Below, piece after piece: positions 8,858 through 17,458 of a stretch of 64,000 nucleotides of DNA. Position 1 is the stretch's first letter. The number at the start of each line of letters is the position of its first letter. The stretch lies in contig UQID01000012.1 of NCBI GenBank assembly GCA_900541045.1, positions 1-64,000 of the forward strand, in the 5' to 3' direction. The DNA comes from an uncultured Collinsella sp. (lineage in GTDB: Bacteria > Actinomycetota > Coriobacteriia > Coriobacteriales > Coriobacteriaceae). The translations under genes were made by a program, and so were the position numbers. The notes beneath the pieces were generated by a model. That model had not been told where the DNA came from, ran no database searches, and saw only the letters and a program-made list of their open reading frames with translations.

Positions 8858-9706
8858 ATGCCAAGCTGGAACATTCATATCGCTCAGACGGAGCGTTTGC
8901 TGGAGCGCACCGGTGCGCTTGCCAATAGCGTGCGCGACCGCAATGCCTTTTTGTTTGGCTGCGTGGTTCCGGATATCTTCGTGGGCTATATGGTCCCTGG
9001 CATCGCTGATCCCATTCCGTATCGCATTACGCACTTTGCAAACCCCGAGCCTATCCCTAAGCCTCGTGAGCATGAGTTCTGGGATACCTATGTGGCGCCG
9101 CTGCTTAAAGGGGCGCCTGTTGGTACGCCGGCTGCCGCGACCTCGATTGTCGAGGAGCGTGAGCGACTCAATCGGGTACATTATCCCCAACGTTACAAGG
9201 ACGCCGAGCCGGTTGCCGGCCCCGGCGCCTGTGAGTTTTCGCTTGCGTCCGAAGATGTGGCGCAGTCGCTGCTCGATTTAACACTGGGCGTCTGGTCGCA
9301 TCTGGTGGCCGATACCGTATGGAATACACGCGTGAATCAGTACCTGGAGGCGCACGGCGGCAAGCCGTGTGAGGAGTTCCGCATTAAAAAGCAAGGCGAC
9401 TTTGACTGGTTTGGCAAGACGCTCGGCATTGTTTCGATTCCGCGTGCGACCGATCGCCTGTATACTGCGGCGACGCGTTTTGGGCAGTATCCCATCCATA
9501 AAGAATATGTGCTCAAGACCATCGGCGTCATGCACGAGATTGTACGCGAAAACCCCGGCGAGCCCGATCATCCGCCGTATCGCTTGCTAACCGAGGAGTT
9601 TTTCGATTCAACGTTTACCGAGGTCGTCGAGCTAACCGAGGCGGGATTTGCCGCCCGTGTCGAATCGCCCGATGTGTCTGCGCTGCCCCTGATTGCTAGC
9701 TGCTAG
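8858..9706 (+). CDS. Zinc-dependent phospholipase C-like protein
   Basis: A 282-residue protein resembling the zinc-dependent phospholipase C/hydrolase family common in Coriobacteriia. The N-terminus MPSWNIHIAQTERLL carries the Trp and His expected of the metal site, and further His and Asp residues (GVWSHLVADTVWN, ITHF, HKEYV) could complete it. No signal peptide is evident, so it may be cytosolic. I chose ATG 8858 (GGGGGTGG upstream) over ATG 8846, which has a poor ribosome site. It is convergent with the next gene and their stop codons overlap in CTAG. The biological substrate is unknown. Confidence 0.65.
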   Translation: MPSWNIHIAQTERLLERTGALANSVRDRNAFLFGCVVPDIFVGYMVPGIADPIPYRITHFANPEPIPKPREHEFWDTYVAPLLKGAPVGTPAAATSIVEERERLNRVHYPQRYKDAEPVAGPGACEFSLASEDVAQSLLDLTLGVWSHLVADTVWNTRVNQYLEAHGGKPCEEFRIKKQGDFDWFGKTLGIVSIPRATDRLYTAATRFGQYPIHKEYVLKTIGVMHEIVRENPGEPDHPPYRLLTEEFFDSTFTEVVELTEAGFAARVESPDVSALPLIASC

Positions 9707-10776
9707 CTGGCCGGCCCGGCAGTGAATAGCTCAACCCAATCGACAAGTAGCTCTTGCCGCAGGGCATCTTCGGCAGTGCGCTCCTGTTTAGTCTTTGGGG
9801 TGTAGGGAAGCCCAGCCTTTTTATGGATGAGCTCGGCTATGTGGTTGAAGCTCTTCTTCTCCTTGATCTGGTCATAGGTAATTTGGATGACGTCGTAGCC
9901 CATGCTTGTGAGTGCGGTGGCGCGCTCGGCATCGGAGAGGCTCGCGGCTTCGCTGTCGTGGGCGGAGCGGCCTTGGCATTCAAGGATGACGCCCATGCTG
10001 TCGGTGGCGCTTTCGATGAGGATATCGGCGTAGCAGCAGGTTTTGTCATACAGCGAACGCGCGGCTTCGCTGAGCGGGATGCGCGCGTTATTGGTGATGT
10101 CGATGCCCAGACCGCCCTCATCGCGGGGGAGCGAGATGAGAATTGACGTCTGGACTTCAAAGGGCGAGGCGGTCTGTCCTGTCATGCGTTCGGCGGCCCA
10201 GCGGAGCTGCTTAACGCCGCGCAGGCCTGCGGCCTGCTTGGCGAACGCGGCGATATCCGCTGCGGTAAGAAGCGGCGTGCGCTTCCACAAGTTGGTGTCA
10301 TTGCCCTTGGTGTCGTTAACTCGCTCCCAGCCGCAGCTGGGCGGAATGAGCTTAAGCGAAATAGCTTCATCGAGTTGTTGTTGCGTTCGCTCGCAGGGCT
10401 TAAATACTGCAAAGGAGCCGCACATCTCGTAGCAGGCCACGAGTAACTGGCTGCGTGAGACCTGCGTGGCAAGGCTGAGCAGCGTGAACTCCGGGGACGT
10501 GACATCAAATCCATGCTCAGTCTGCCTAAACGATCCAGGAGGCGGCTCTTGGGTTAGCAGACGGCTATGAAATAGCTTTCCGTTCGCGCGCTGTTTTCTT
10601 TCGCCCACGAATCTCCAAACTGGTGTGCCGAGCAAGTCTTTAAATACTGGTTGTTTTGAGTAGTGCACCAAGCGATGGTCATGGTCGGGCGGCAGGATTG
10701 CCGGATAGAGTCCCAGTATCTGGGGCGGGATGCGATAGTACTGAAAAGCCGTGGGTCCGCAGGCAAGAAATGACAT
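9703..10776 (-). CDS. PD-(D/E)XK nuclease-like orphan protein
   Basis: A 357-residue protein I do not recognise as a named family. The last third contains ADILIESATD, about 18 residues, then ILECQGRSAH, followed by DVIQITYDQI. This D...ExQ-beta-strand pattern resembles DUF559/Vsr-like PD-(D/E)XK endonuclease folds. The N-terminal part has many aromatic residues and no clear domain. It lies alone, convergent with the phospholipase-like gene. The 5' part and its upstream region look AT-richer than their neighbours by eye, hinting at transfer. A perfect 21-bp inverted repeat sits just upstream. The nuclease role is inference. Confidence 0.55.
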   Translation of the reverse strand: MSFLACGPTAFQYYRIPPQILGLYPAILPPDHDHRLVHYSKQPVFKDLLGTPVWRFVGERKQRANGKLFHSRLLTQEPPPGSFRQTEHGFDVTSPEFTLLSLATQVSRSQLLVACYEMCGSFAVFKPCERTQQQLDEAISLKLIPPSCGWERVNDTKGNDTNLWKRTPLLTAADIAAFAKQAAGLRGVKQLRWAAERMTGQTASPFEVQTSILISLPRDEGGLGIDITNNARIPLSEAARSLYDKTCCYADILIESATDSMGVILECQGRSAHDSEAASLSDAERATALTSMGYDVIQITYDQIKEKKSFNHIAELIHKKAGLPYTPKTKQERTAEDALRQELLVDWVELFTAGPAS

Positions 10777-10822
10777 AGCGATCCGATCGTTTGAGCGTAG
10801 TTTGGGCTAGAAAAGCTATCGG

Positions 10823-10952
10823 TTTCGGAAGTGCGGGGAAAAAGACAAACAGGCAAAGCACAAGCGGTATTTGAGCCAACTTTATCAGGGGTTTTGTTGA
10901 AATAAAAGGGCTTGTACTCGGAGGTAAGCAATTTTTCCCCGCACTTCCGAAA
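10823..10952. repeat. Perfect 21-bp inverted repeat flanking 88 bp; gene-free stretch 10777-11194
   Basis: TTTCGGAAGTGCGGGGAAAA plus one further A (10823-10843) is repeated exactly in inverse orientation at 10932-10952. The 88 bp between is AT-rich and has no convincing ORF. It lies upstream of the reverse-strand nuclease-like gene. Its 130-bp size and perfect ends resemble a miniature inverted-repeat element, but no target duplication is seen. The rest of the gene-free stretch up to the pyk terminator shows nothing further to me. Confidence 0.75.
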
Positions 10953-11129
10953 ACCAGGTCGATCTGGCTCTTGCTAAAACGATTTATCAGCGTCGGTTAA
11001 GGTGTGGGTTTGCCACCGGGCGAACACTTTTAGCGCTTTGGACTTTATTTTATGGGCCTCGAAGGGTGGATTTCGCACTTTTGGTAAAGAAATGAGTGCG
11101 TGTTTTGCTGTGCGCCGGCATTGGCACAG

Positions 11130-11164
11130 AAAAAGGGCCCGGAAGGCTTTGCCTTCCGGGCCCT
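11130..11164 (-). terminator. Rho-independent terminator of pyk
   Basis: A perfect 14-bp stem (11134-11147 with 11151-11164) with a TTT loop is followed, in the reverse direction, by a run of Ts (the A-run at 11130-11134 on the given strand). It lies 30 bp past the pyk stop codon. Confidence 0.9.
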
Positions 11165-11194
11165 TTGCAATGCAAGCGTGCTTGCAAGTGCGAT

Positions 11195-12655
11195 TTAGCG
11201 CACCTGAGCGACGTAAGCGACGTTGGTCGAGGAGACCTTGTCCTCGAGCTGAACGCTCATGCGGGGATCGCCGGCGGTGGCGACGGTCAGGTCGCCGGCC
11301 TCGACGTAGCCGAGCTCCTTAGCGGTCTCGATCGCCTTGACGATCGTGCCGTTGACGGTGCCCTGGGTAATCTCGGCCTGGTGCGGGATAACGCCCCAGT
11401 ACATGATCATCTGCTGGACGGCCCACTCGTGGCGGGAGAACGCGCAGATCGGCATGTTGGGACGGAAGTGCGAAATCAGGCGAGCGGTACGACCGGTGGT
11501 CGTCGGCACGGTGATGCACTTGGCGCCAACGGTGGTAGCCATGTTCACAGCGGACATACCCACAACGTTGTTGACGACGCGGGTGCCGTGAGCGTCAGCC
11601 GGAACCTCGAGCGGAGCGTGAGCCGGGAGGTACTTCTCGGTCTCGAGAGCAATGCTGGCCTGCATCTTGACGGCCTCAACCGGGTACTTACCGGCAGCGG
11701 ACTCGCCGGACAGCATGACGGCGTCGGTGCCGTCATAAATGGCGTTAGCAACGTCGGCAACCTCGGCGCGCGTCGGGCGCGGGTTCTGCTGCATGGAGTC
11801 GAGCATCTGCGTAGCGGTGATGACGGGCTTGTAGGCCGCGTTGCACTTGGCGATGATCTCCTTCTGGATGTGCGGAACGAGCTCGGGCTTGATCTCGATG
11901 CCCAGGTCGCCACGGGCGACCATGATGCCATCGGAAGCCTCGAGGATCTCGTCGAAGTTCTCGACGCCCAGGGCGCACTCGATCTTCGGGAAGATCGTCA
12001 CGTGCTCGCCGCCGTTCTCGCGGCAAAGCTCGCGGATGCCGCGGACGGACTCGCCGTCACGGATGAAGGAAGCGGCGATGTAGTCGATGTTCTCGGTCAG
12101 GCCAAAGAGGATGTCCTGACGATCGCGCTCGGTGATGGCGGGCAGCGAGATGTTGACGTTGGGCATGTTGACGCCCTTGCGCTCGCCGATCAGGCCGTCG
12201 TTCTTGACGACGCAGGTCATGTCCTGGCCGTCGACGGACTCGACCTCGAGGGCAACCAGGCCGTCATCGATCAGGATGAGGGAGCCCTTCTCGACCTCGG
12301 AGGGCAGAGCCAGGTAGTCGAGGGAGATGTGCTCAGCGGTGCCGTGGAAATCCTCGGACGTGGGCTGAGCGGTGACGACGATCTTATCGCCGGTCTTGAC
12401 GGCAACCTTCTTGCCGTCGACCAGAAGGCCGGTGCGGACCTCGGGGCCCTTGGTGTCGAGCAGGATGCCGACGGGCAGACCGAGCTCCTTGGAAATACGA
12501 CGGACGCGCTCGATGCGACCGTGGTGCTCGTCGTAGGATCCGTGCGAGAAGTTAAAACGGGCGACGTTCATGCCCGCCTTGATCATCTCGCGGATGGTCT
12601 CGTCGCTATCGCAGGCGGGACCCATGGTGCATACAATCTTGGTGCGCTTGTACAT
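11195..12655 (-). CDS. pyk: Pyruvate kinase
   Basis: Converts phosphoenolpyruvate and ADP to pyruvate and ATP, the last step of glycolysis; 486 residues. The TIM-barrel start is TKIVCTMGPA with NVARFNFSHG, the substrate region is FPKIECALGVENFDEIL followed by MVARGDLGIEI, and the family signature is close to VITATQMLDSM. The B domain lies between about 70 and 170, and the C-terminal regulatory domain fills the last 130 residues without an added PEP-utiliser domain. The ribosome site TGGAGGT precedes the ATG. A -10 box TATAAT lies on the reverse strand at 12724-12719. Monocistronic. Confidence 0.97.
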   Translation of the reverse strand: MYKRTKIVCTMGPACDSDETIREMIKAGMNVARFNFSHGSYDEHHGRIERVRRISKELGLPVGILLDTKGPEVRTGLLVDGKKVAVKTGDKIVVTAQPTSEDFHGTAEHISLDYLALPSEVEKGSLILIDDGLVALEVESVDGQDMTCVVKNDGLIGERKGVNMPNVNISLPAITERDRQDILFGLTENIDYIAASFIRDGESVRGIRELCRENGGEHVTIFPKIECALGVENFDEILEASDGIMVARGDLGIEIKPELVPHIQKEIIAKCNAAYKPVITATQMLDSMQQNPRPTRAEVADVANAIYDGTDAVMLSGESAAGKYPVEAVKMQASIALETEKYLPAHAPLEVPADAHGTRVVNNVVGMSAVNMATTVGAKCITVPTTTGRTARLISHFRPNMPICAFSRHEWAVQQMIMYWGVIPHQAEITQGTVNGTIVKAIETAKELGYVEAGDLTVATAGDPRMSVQLEDKVSSTNVAYVAQVR

Positions 12656-13032
12656 TCAGACCTCCATCTGACATCGTCTTGCGCTGATAGATAAACCATA
12701 AGAAATAAAACTGAGTTGATTATAACGAAATGGCGACCGAATACCCCAAAAAATCGACCGTATGCCGAATTAGAAGTTCATTTTTTGCGGAAAAACGGTA
12801 TATGCAAAAACTTTACCAACCGTTCTAACCGCTGCTATCTGGGCGATATTTCAATTTGATGATGCGCCGAAGAAAAAACGTTTTATCAATGTTGAGCATC
12901 ACACGGCCTGCACCGTTGCTTATGGACCATATTTCCAAATGGATTGTTTTGGCTAGACGCGTTGCTTTGGGGTACCATAGCTCCACTATCAACTGCCGCT
13001 CAGCACGGCAGCCTTGATGAGCCCTTGCCCTT
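12656..13032. promoter_or_regulatory. Divergent intergenic region pyk / P-type ATPase
   Basis: For pyk, a reverse-strand TATAAT is at 12719-12724, about 65 bp before the start codon. For the ATPase, TTGGCT (12949-12954), 18 bp, TACCAT (12973-12978) is a weak forward promoter. The middle (about 12750-12940) is AT-rich compared with the genes and shows no ORF or recognised motif. Confidence 0.5.
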
Positions 13033-13086
13033 CTCCTGGGAATTATGATCGGGCATCAATCTGCTGAGTGGCCCGAATCCCAGGAG
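13033..13086 (+). promoter_or_regulatory. Leader hairpin that can sequester the ATPase ribosome site
   Basis: CTCCTGGGA (13033-13041) pairs with TCCCAGGAG (13078-13086), and inside it CGGGC (13050-13054) pairs with GCCCG (13071-13075), leaving an internal loop. The outer strand includes most of the AGGAGGGG ribosome site of the downstream ATPase. This suggests translation control by an RNA switch or protein. I could not match it to yybP-ykoY or M-box consensus elements. Confidence 0.5.
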
Positions 13087-13096
13087 GGGACTCTAT

Positions 13097-15778
13097 ATGC
13101 AAAAGGAATACCTGTCCGCCGCGGCGGAGGTGCTCAGCGACCAAGGCGTCGATGAGAACCTCGGCCTGAGCACCGGTGAGGCGTCGTCGCGCCTCGCCAA
13201 GACAGGCCCTAACAAGCTCGAGGAAGCCGAGAAGACGCCGCTGTGGAAGCGTTTCTTTGAGCAGATGGCCGACCCCATGGTCATCATGCTGATCGTTGCC
13301 GCCGTCATCAGCGCGCTCACGGGCATGGTCAAGGGCGAGCCCGACTTTGCCGATGTCGTCATCATCATGTTCGTCGTTATCGTCAACTCGGTACTGGGCG
13401 TGGTCCAGGAAGCCAAGAGCGAGGAGGCCCTCGAGGCCCTGCAGGAGATGAGCGCGGCGCAGTCCAAGGTGCTGCGCGACGGCAAGCTCGTGCATCTGCC
13501 GAGCGCCGAGCTCGTGCCCGGTGACGTGATCATGCTCGAGGCGGGCGACTCCGTTCCGGCCGACTGCCGCGTCCTCGAGAGCGCCACGATGAAGATCGAA
13601 GAGGCCGCACTCACCGGCGAGTCCGTGCCCGTAGAGAAGCACGCCAACGTGATCGAGCTTGCCGCGGGCACCGATGACGTGCCGCTTGGCGACCGCAAGA
13701 ACATGTGCTACATGGGCTCCACCGTGGTGTACGGCCGTGGCCGCGCCGTCGTGGTCGGCACCGGCATGGATACCGAGATGGGCAAGATTGCCGGCGCCCT
13801 GGCCGAGGCCAAGGAAGAGCTCACACCGCTGCAGGTGAAGCTTGCCGAGCTCAGCCGCATCCTCACCATCATGGTGATTATCATCTGCGTCGTGATCTTT
13901 GGCGTTGACATCCTCCGCCACGGCGTGGGCAACGTCCTTACCGACCCGACCGCCCTGCTCGACACCTTTATGGTCGCTGTCTCGCTCGCCGTCGCTGCCA
14001 TCCCCGAGGGCCTGGTCGCCGTCGTGACCATCGTGCTGTCGCTCGGCGTGACCAAGATGGCCAAGCGCCAGGCGATTATCCGCAAGCTTTCTGCCGTCGA
14101 GACCCTCGGCTGCACGCAGACCATCTGCTCCGACAAGACCGGCACCCTTACCCAGAACAAGATGACCGTCGTCAAGCACGAGCTCGCTGCGCCTAAGGAG
14201 AAGTTCCTGGCAGGTATGGCCCTTTGCTCCGATGCCCAGTGGGACGAGGAGCTGGGCGAGGCCGTGGGCGAGCCGACTGAGTGTGCGCTCGTCAACGACG
14301 CCGGCAAGGCTGGTCTCACCGGCCTGACTGCCGAGCACCCGCGCGTGGGCGAGGCCCCGTTCGACTCGGGCCGCAAGATGATGTCCGTGGTCGTCGAGAC
14401 CCTGGACGGCGAGTACGAGCAGTACACCAAGGGCGCGCCCGACGTGGTGATCGGCCTGTGCACCCATATCCACGAGGGCGAAAAGGTCGTCCCGCTGACC
14501 GAGGAGCGTCGCGCCGAGCTCGTGGCCGCCAACAAGGCCATGGCCGACGAGGCCCTGCGCGTGCTGGCGCTGGCAAGTCGCACTTACACCGAGGTCCCGA
14601 GCGACTGCAGCCCCGCTGCGCTCGAGCACGACCTGGTCTTCTGCGGCCTATCCGGCATGATTGACCCTGTCCGCCCCGAGGTCGCCGACGCCATCCGCGA
14701 GGCCCACGATGCCGGTATTCGCACCGTCATGATCACGGGCGACCATATCGACACCGCCGTGGCCATTGCCAAGCAGCTGGGCATCGTCGCCGATCGCAGC
14801 CATGCCATCACCGGTGCCGACCTCGATCGCATGAGCGACGAGGAGCTCGACGCGCACATCGAGGACTACGGCGTGTACGCTCGCGTCCAGCCCGAGCACA
14901 AGACCCGCATCGTCGAGGCCTGGAAGTCACGCGACCAGATCGTGGCCATGACGGGCGATGGCGTCAACGACGCCCCGTCCATCAAGCGCGCCGACATCGG
15001 CGTGGGCATGGGCATCACCGGTACCGACGTCACCAAGAACGTTGCCGACATGGTGCTTGCCGACGACAACTTCGCCACCATCATCGGTGCTTGCGAAGAG
15101 GGCCGTCGCATCTACGACAATATCCGCAAGGTCATCCAGTTCCTGCTTTCGGCTAACCTTGCCGAGGTGTTCTCGGTGTTTATCGCCACGCTCATCGGCT
15201 TTACCATCTTCCAGCCGGTGCAGCTGCTGTGGGTGAACCTGGTCACCGACTGCTTCCCCGCGCTCGCGCTGGGCATGGAGGATGCCGAGGGCGACATCAT
15301 GAAGCGCAAGCCGCGCAACGCCAAGGACGGCGTCTTTGCCGGTAATATGGGTCTGGACTGTGTGGTCCAGGGCTTGATCATCACCGTGCTGGTGCTGGCG
15401 AGCTTCTTTGTGGGCGTGTACTTTGACATGGGCTACATCCACATCGCCGATATGATCGCCGGCAATGCCGACGAGGAAGGCGTGATGATGGCGTTCATCA
15501 CGCTCAACATGGTCGAGATCTTCCACTGCTTCAATATGCGCAGCCGTCGTGCGTCGCTGTTTAGCATGAAGAAGCAGAACAAGTGGCTGTGGGCTTCGGC
15601 CGCGCTGGCGCTGGTACTGACGGTTATCGTGACCGTTCAGCCGACGCTTGCCGAGATGTTCTTTGGCCCTGTGACGCTTGAGCTCAAGGGCGTTATCGCC
15701 GCCCTGGGCCTTGCCTTCCTGATCATTCCGTTGATGGAGATCTACAAGGCGATCATGCGCGCTGTGGAGAAGGAGTAA
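13097..15778 (+). CDS. Calcium-type cation-transporting P-type ATPase
   Basis: A type II P-type ATPase of 893 residues that probably exports Ca2+ (or Mn2+) across the membrane. Order of features: N-terminal cation-ATPase domain, two membrane helices, actuator motif TGES (LTGESVPVEK, about 175), membrane motif IPEGL in helix 4, phosphorylation motif DKTGTLT near residue 345, nucleotide domain, MTGDGVNDAP hinge, then six C-terminal helices. The length and the single polypeptide fit SERCA/PMCA-like bacterial pumps. Start at ATG 13097 behind a strong AGGAGGGG that a leader hairpin can mask. Ion specificity is inferred from family only. Confidence 0.93.
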   Translation: MQKEYLSAAAEVLSDQGVDENLGLSTGEASSRLAKTGPNKLEEAEKTPLWKRFFEQMADPMVIMLIVAAVISALTGMVKGEPDFADVVIIMFVVIVNSVLGVVQEAKSEEALEALQEMSAAQSKVLRDGKLVHLPSAELVPGDVIMLEAGDSVPADCRVLESATMKIEEAALTGESVPVEKHANVIELAAGTDDVPLGDRKNMCYMGSTVVYGRGRAVVVGTGMDTEMGKIAGALAEAKEELTPLQVKLAELSRILTIMVIIICVVIFGVDILRHGVGNVLTDPTALLDTFMVAVSLAVAAIPEGLVAVVTIVLSLGVTKMAKRQAIIRKLSAVETLGCTQTICSDKTGTLTQNKMTVVKHELAAPKEKFLAGMALCSDAQWDEELGEAVGEPTECALVNDAGKAGLTGLTAEHPRVGEAPFDSGRKMMSVVVETLDGEYEQYTKGAPDVVIGLCTHIHEGEKVVPLTEERRAELVAANKAMADEALRVLALASRTYTEVPSDCSPAALEHDLVFCGLSGMIDPVRPEVADAIREAHDAGIRTVMITGDHIDTAVAIAKQLGIVADRSHAITGADLDRMSDEELDAHIEDYGVYARVQPEHKTRIVEAWKSRDQIVAMTGDGVNDAPSIKRADIGVGMGITGTDVTKNVADMVLADDNFATIIGACEEGRRIYDNIRKVIQFLLSANLAEVFSVFIATLIGFTIFQPVQLLWVNLVTDCFPALALGMEDAEGDIMKRKPRNAKDGVFAGNMGLDCVVQGLIITVLVLASFFVGVYFDMGYIHIADMIAGNADEEGVMMAFITLNMVEIFHCFNMRSRRASLFSMKKQNKWLWASAALALVLTVIVTVQPTLAEMFFGPVTLELKGVIAALGLAFLIIPLMEIYKAIMRAVEKE

Positions 15779-15789
15779 CGCTCTCGTCC

Positions 15790-15877
15790 GGGCCCGCCCC
15801 ACGCCCTTTCTCCCTCACTGGTCCTCGCGCTTCGCGCTGCGGGATCGTTCGGGAGAAAGGGCTTCCGGGGCGGGCCC
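15790..15877. repeat. Long imperfect palindrome after the P-type ATPase
   Basis: Two stacked stems: an 11-bp outer stem (15790-15800 with 15867-15877) and a perfect 12-bp inner stem (15803-15814 with 15851-15862), separated by a small internal loop; a smaller palindrome (GCGCTTCGCGC) lies in the loop. There is no T-run, and a separate true terminator lies 60 bp further on. It looks like a repetitive palindromic element or an mRNA-stabilising structure. Confidence 0.65.
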
Positions 15878-15936
15878 TGCGGTATCCTTGCTGGCTTTTC
15901 TCCCGCGCGGATGAAAAGGGCTAAGGGAAAGTATGT

Positions 15937-15972
15937 GAGCTGGTCGAGCGTTTGCTCGACCAGCTCTTTTTT
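15937..15972 (+). terminator. Rho-independent terminator
   Basis: A perfect 13-bp stem (GAGCTGGTCGAGC, 15937-15949, with 15954-15966), a GTTT loop and six Ts. It ends the ATPase transcript just before rsgA. Confidence 0.92.
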
Positions 15973-16021
15973 GTGGGTAAAATACCTGCTCAGTTGTGAT
16001 TTGTGGTGCTGGGAGGCGCTT

Positions 16022-17206
16022 GTGGGCAAGGCGAAGGCTAAGGCGAAGAAAAAGACGACGGGGGCGCGGGCTAAGCGCGATCGTCGTCGGAAGCTTGCGA
16101 CCGAAGCTCCCGCGTCTGCCGAGGAGCTGCTGGCAAGCGTGCCGGGACTCGATGCGCTGCAGGATGTTCCGGCGTTCGACGATCTGCCGGTCGATGATGC
16201 TCAGCGGGCTGCCTTCGATGATTATTGTGCTCGGGCCGAGGAGCCCGAGCAGATGCAGCTTGGTGCCGTGGTGCGCCTGGATCGTGGGTTTCCGCTGGTG
16301 GCGACTGCCGATGACACCTTTCGTGCCGAGCATGCCGTGGGGTTTGCCAAGTCGCGTGGCGAGGACGAGGTTCTGCTGCCCGCCGTGGGCGACCGCGTGG
16401 CGGTGCGTCGTGCGCCCGGGCACAACATGGGCGTGATCGAGTGCGTGCTGCCACGCCGCACGAGTTTTGAGCGCTGGCGCGGACGCGCTCGCGGCGAGCG
16501 TCAGGTGCTTTGCTCCAACGTGGATAGCGTGCTGATCGTGCAGGCGCTCGGCGCCGGCGAGGTACTGCTCGACCGCGTGGCGCGCTCGCTGGTGTTGGCA
16601 CTCGACTGCGATGCCGAGCCGGTGGTGGTACTCACCAAGGCCGACCGCTGCGACGCCGATGAGCTCGAGCGCGATCTGGACCGTGTGCACCGCTTGGTGG
16701 GTCCGGACGTGCGCGTGATCGTGACGTCCTCTGCCGAGGGTCGTGGCCTGGACGAGGTGCGCGCCTGCGTGCCCGCCGGGAGCTGCGCCATGATCTTGGG
16801 TGAATCGGGTGCTGGCAAGTCGACGCTGCTCAACGCGCTGCTGGGTCACGATACGTTGGCGACCGGCGGCGTACGTGAGCGCGATGACCAGGGTCGCCAC
16901 ACCACGGTCGCGCGCGTGATGGTGGCGCTGCCGGGCGAAGCCGGCGTTATTGCTGACGCGCCGGGCCTGCGCAGTCTGCCGCTCGTGGGGCATGAGCGGG
17001 GCTTGGCACGCGCGTTTCCCGAGATCGTCGAGGCGTCGCGTGCGTGCCGGTTTGGCGACTGCACGCATACCCACGAACCGGGCTGCGCCGTTCGCGAGGC
17101 CGAGGATGCCGGGCAAATCGACAGCCTGCGCCTGGAGACGTTCCAAAACCTGGCGTCATCCATGCGTGTGAGTGCTCAGATGCTCGATCCCGATGTCCAT
17201 CTGTAA
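16022..17206 (+). CDS. rsgA: Ribosome small-subunit-dependent GTPase RsgA
   Basis: A circularly permuted GTPase that helps mature the 30S subunit; 394 residues. After a basic N-terminal tail (GKAKAKAKKK) comes the OB fold, then the permuted G motifs: the NKXD equivalent TKAD (in VVVLTKADRCD), the P-loop GESGAGKST and the DxPG equivalent DAPGL. The C-terminal zinc site CRFGDCTHTHEPGCAV is intact. I chose GTG 16022, preceded by GGGAGG, over an upstream in-frame ATG lying inside the terminator. Own transcription unit between two terminators. Confidence 0.95.
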   Translation: MGKAKAKAKKKTTGARAKRDRRRKLATEAPASAEELLASVPGLDALQDVPAFDDLPVDDAQRAAFDDYCARAEEPEQMQLGAVVRLDRGFPLVATADDTFRAEHAVGFAKSRGEDEVLLPAVGDRVAVRRAPGHNMGVIECVLPRRTSFERWRGRARGERQVLCSNVDSVLIVQALGAGEVLLDRVARSLVLALDCDAEPVVVLTKADRCDADELERDLDRVHRLVGPDVRVIVTSSAEGRGLDEVRACVPAGSCAMILGESGAGKSTLLNALLGHDTLATGGVRERDDQGRHTTVARVMVALPGEAGVIADAPGLRSLPLVGHERGLARAFPEIVEASRACRFGDCTHTHEPGCAVREAEDAGQIDSLRLETFQNLASSMRVSAQMLDPDVHL

Positions 17207-17224
17207 TTGAATCTACCTATGACA

Positions 17225-17258
17225 GCCGTCTCCCAACGGTACGGGAGGCGGCTTTTTT
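17225..17258 (+). terminator. Rho-independent terminator of rsgA
   Basis: GCCGTCTCCC (17225-17234) pairs with GGGAGGCGGC (17243-17252) with one G-T pair, followed by TTTTTT. Confidence 0.9.
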
Positions 17259-17286
17259 ATTGCCGATGCGCCCCTAAACGTGCGTT

Positions 17287-17361
17287 TTGCCGACGTGCTG
17301 ACCAAAACCTTGCCACGAGCTTGACGGGCCGGTCAGCTTTTGGTCGGCAATTGGTTTGACA
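17287..17361 (+). promoter_or_regulatory. Hairpin and -35-like box ahead of the Tad operon
   Basis: TTGCCGAC (17287-17294) pairs with GTCGGCAA (17343-17350) and, inside it, GCTGACC (17297-17303) pairs with GGTCAGC (17331-17337). Directly after it is a consensus -35 sequence TTGACA (17356-17361), but no good -10 lies 16-18 bp on; instead there is the 10-bp palindrome GATCGCGATC (17373-17382). This may be a regulated promoter of the pilus operon. The assignment is tentative. Confidence 0.4.
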
Positions 17362-17458
17362 CTCAAAACCAAGATCGCGATCGCACCGTTTTGCTGCTTG
17401 CCCGCTCGGACAATGGTGCTACGGGCATCCGCCCGGTGCTACCTTGAGAGGAGCGGCC

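Noticed and set aside
13000..13096. yybP-ykoY or M-box riboswitch before the P-type ATPase
   Set aside because: The conserved loop sequences of these classes could not be found; only a simple two-part hairpin is supported.
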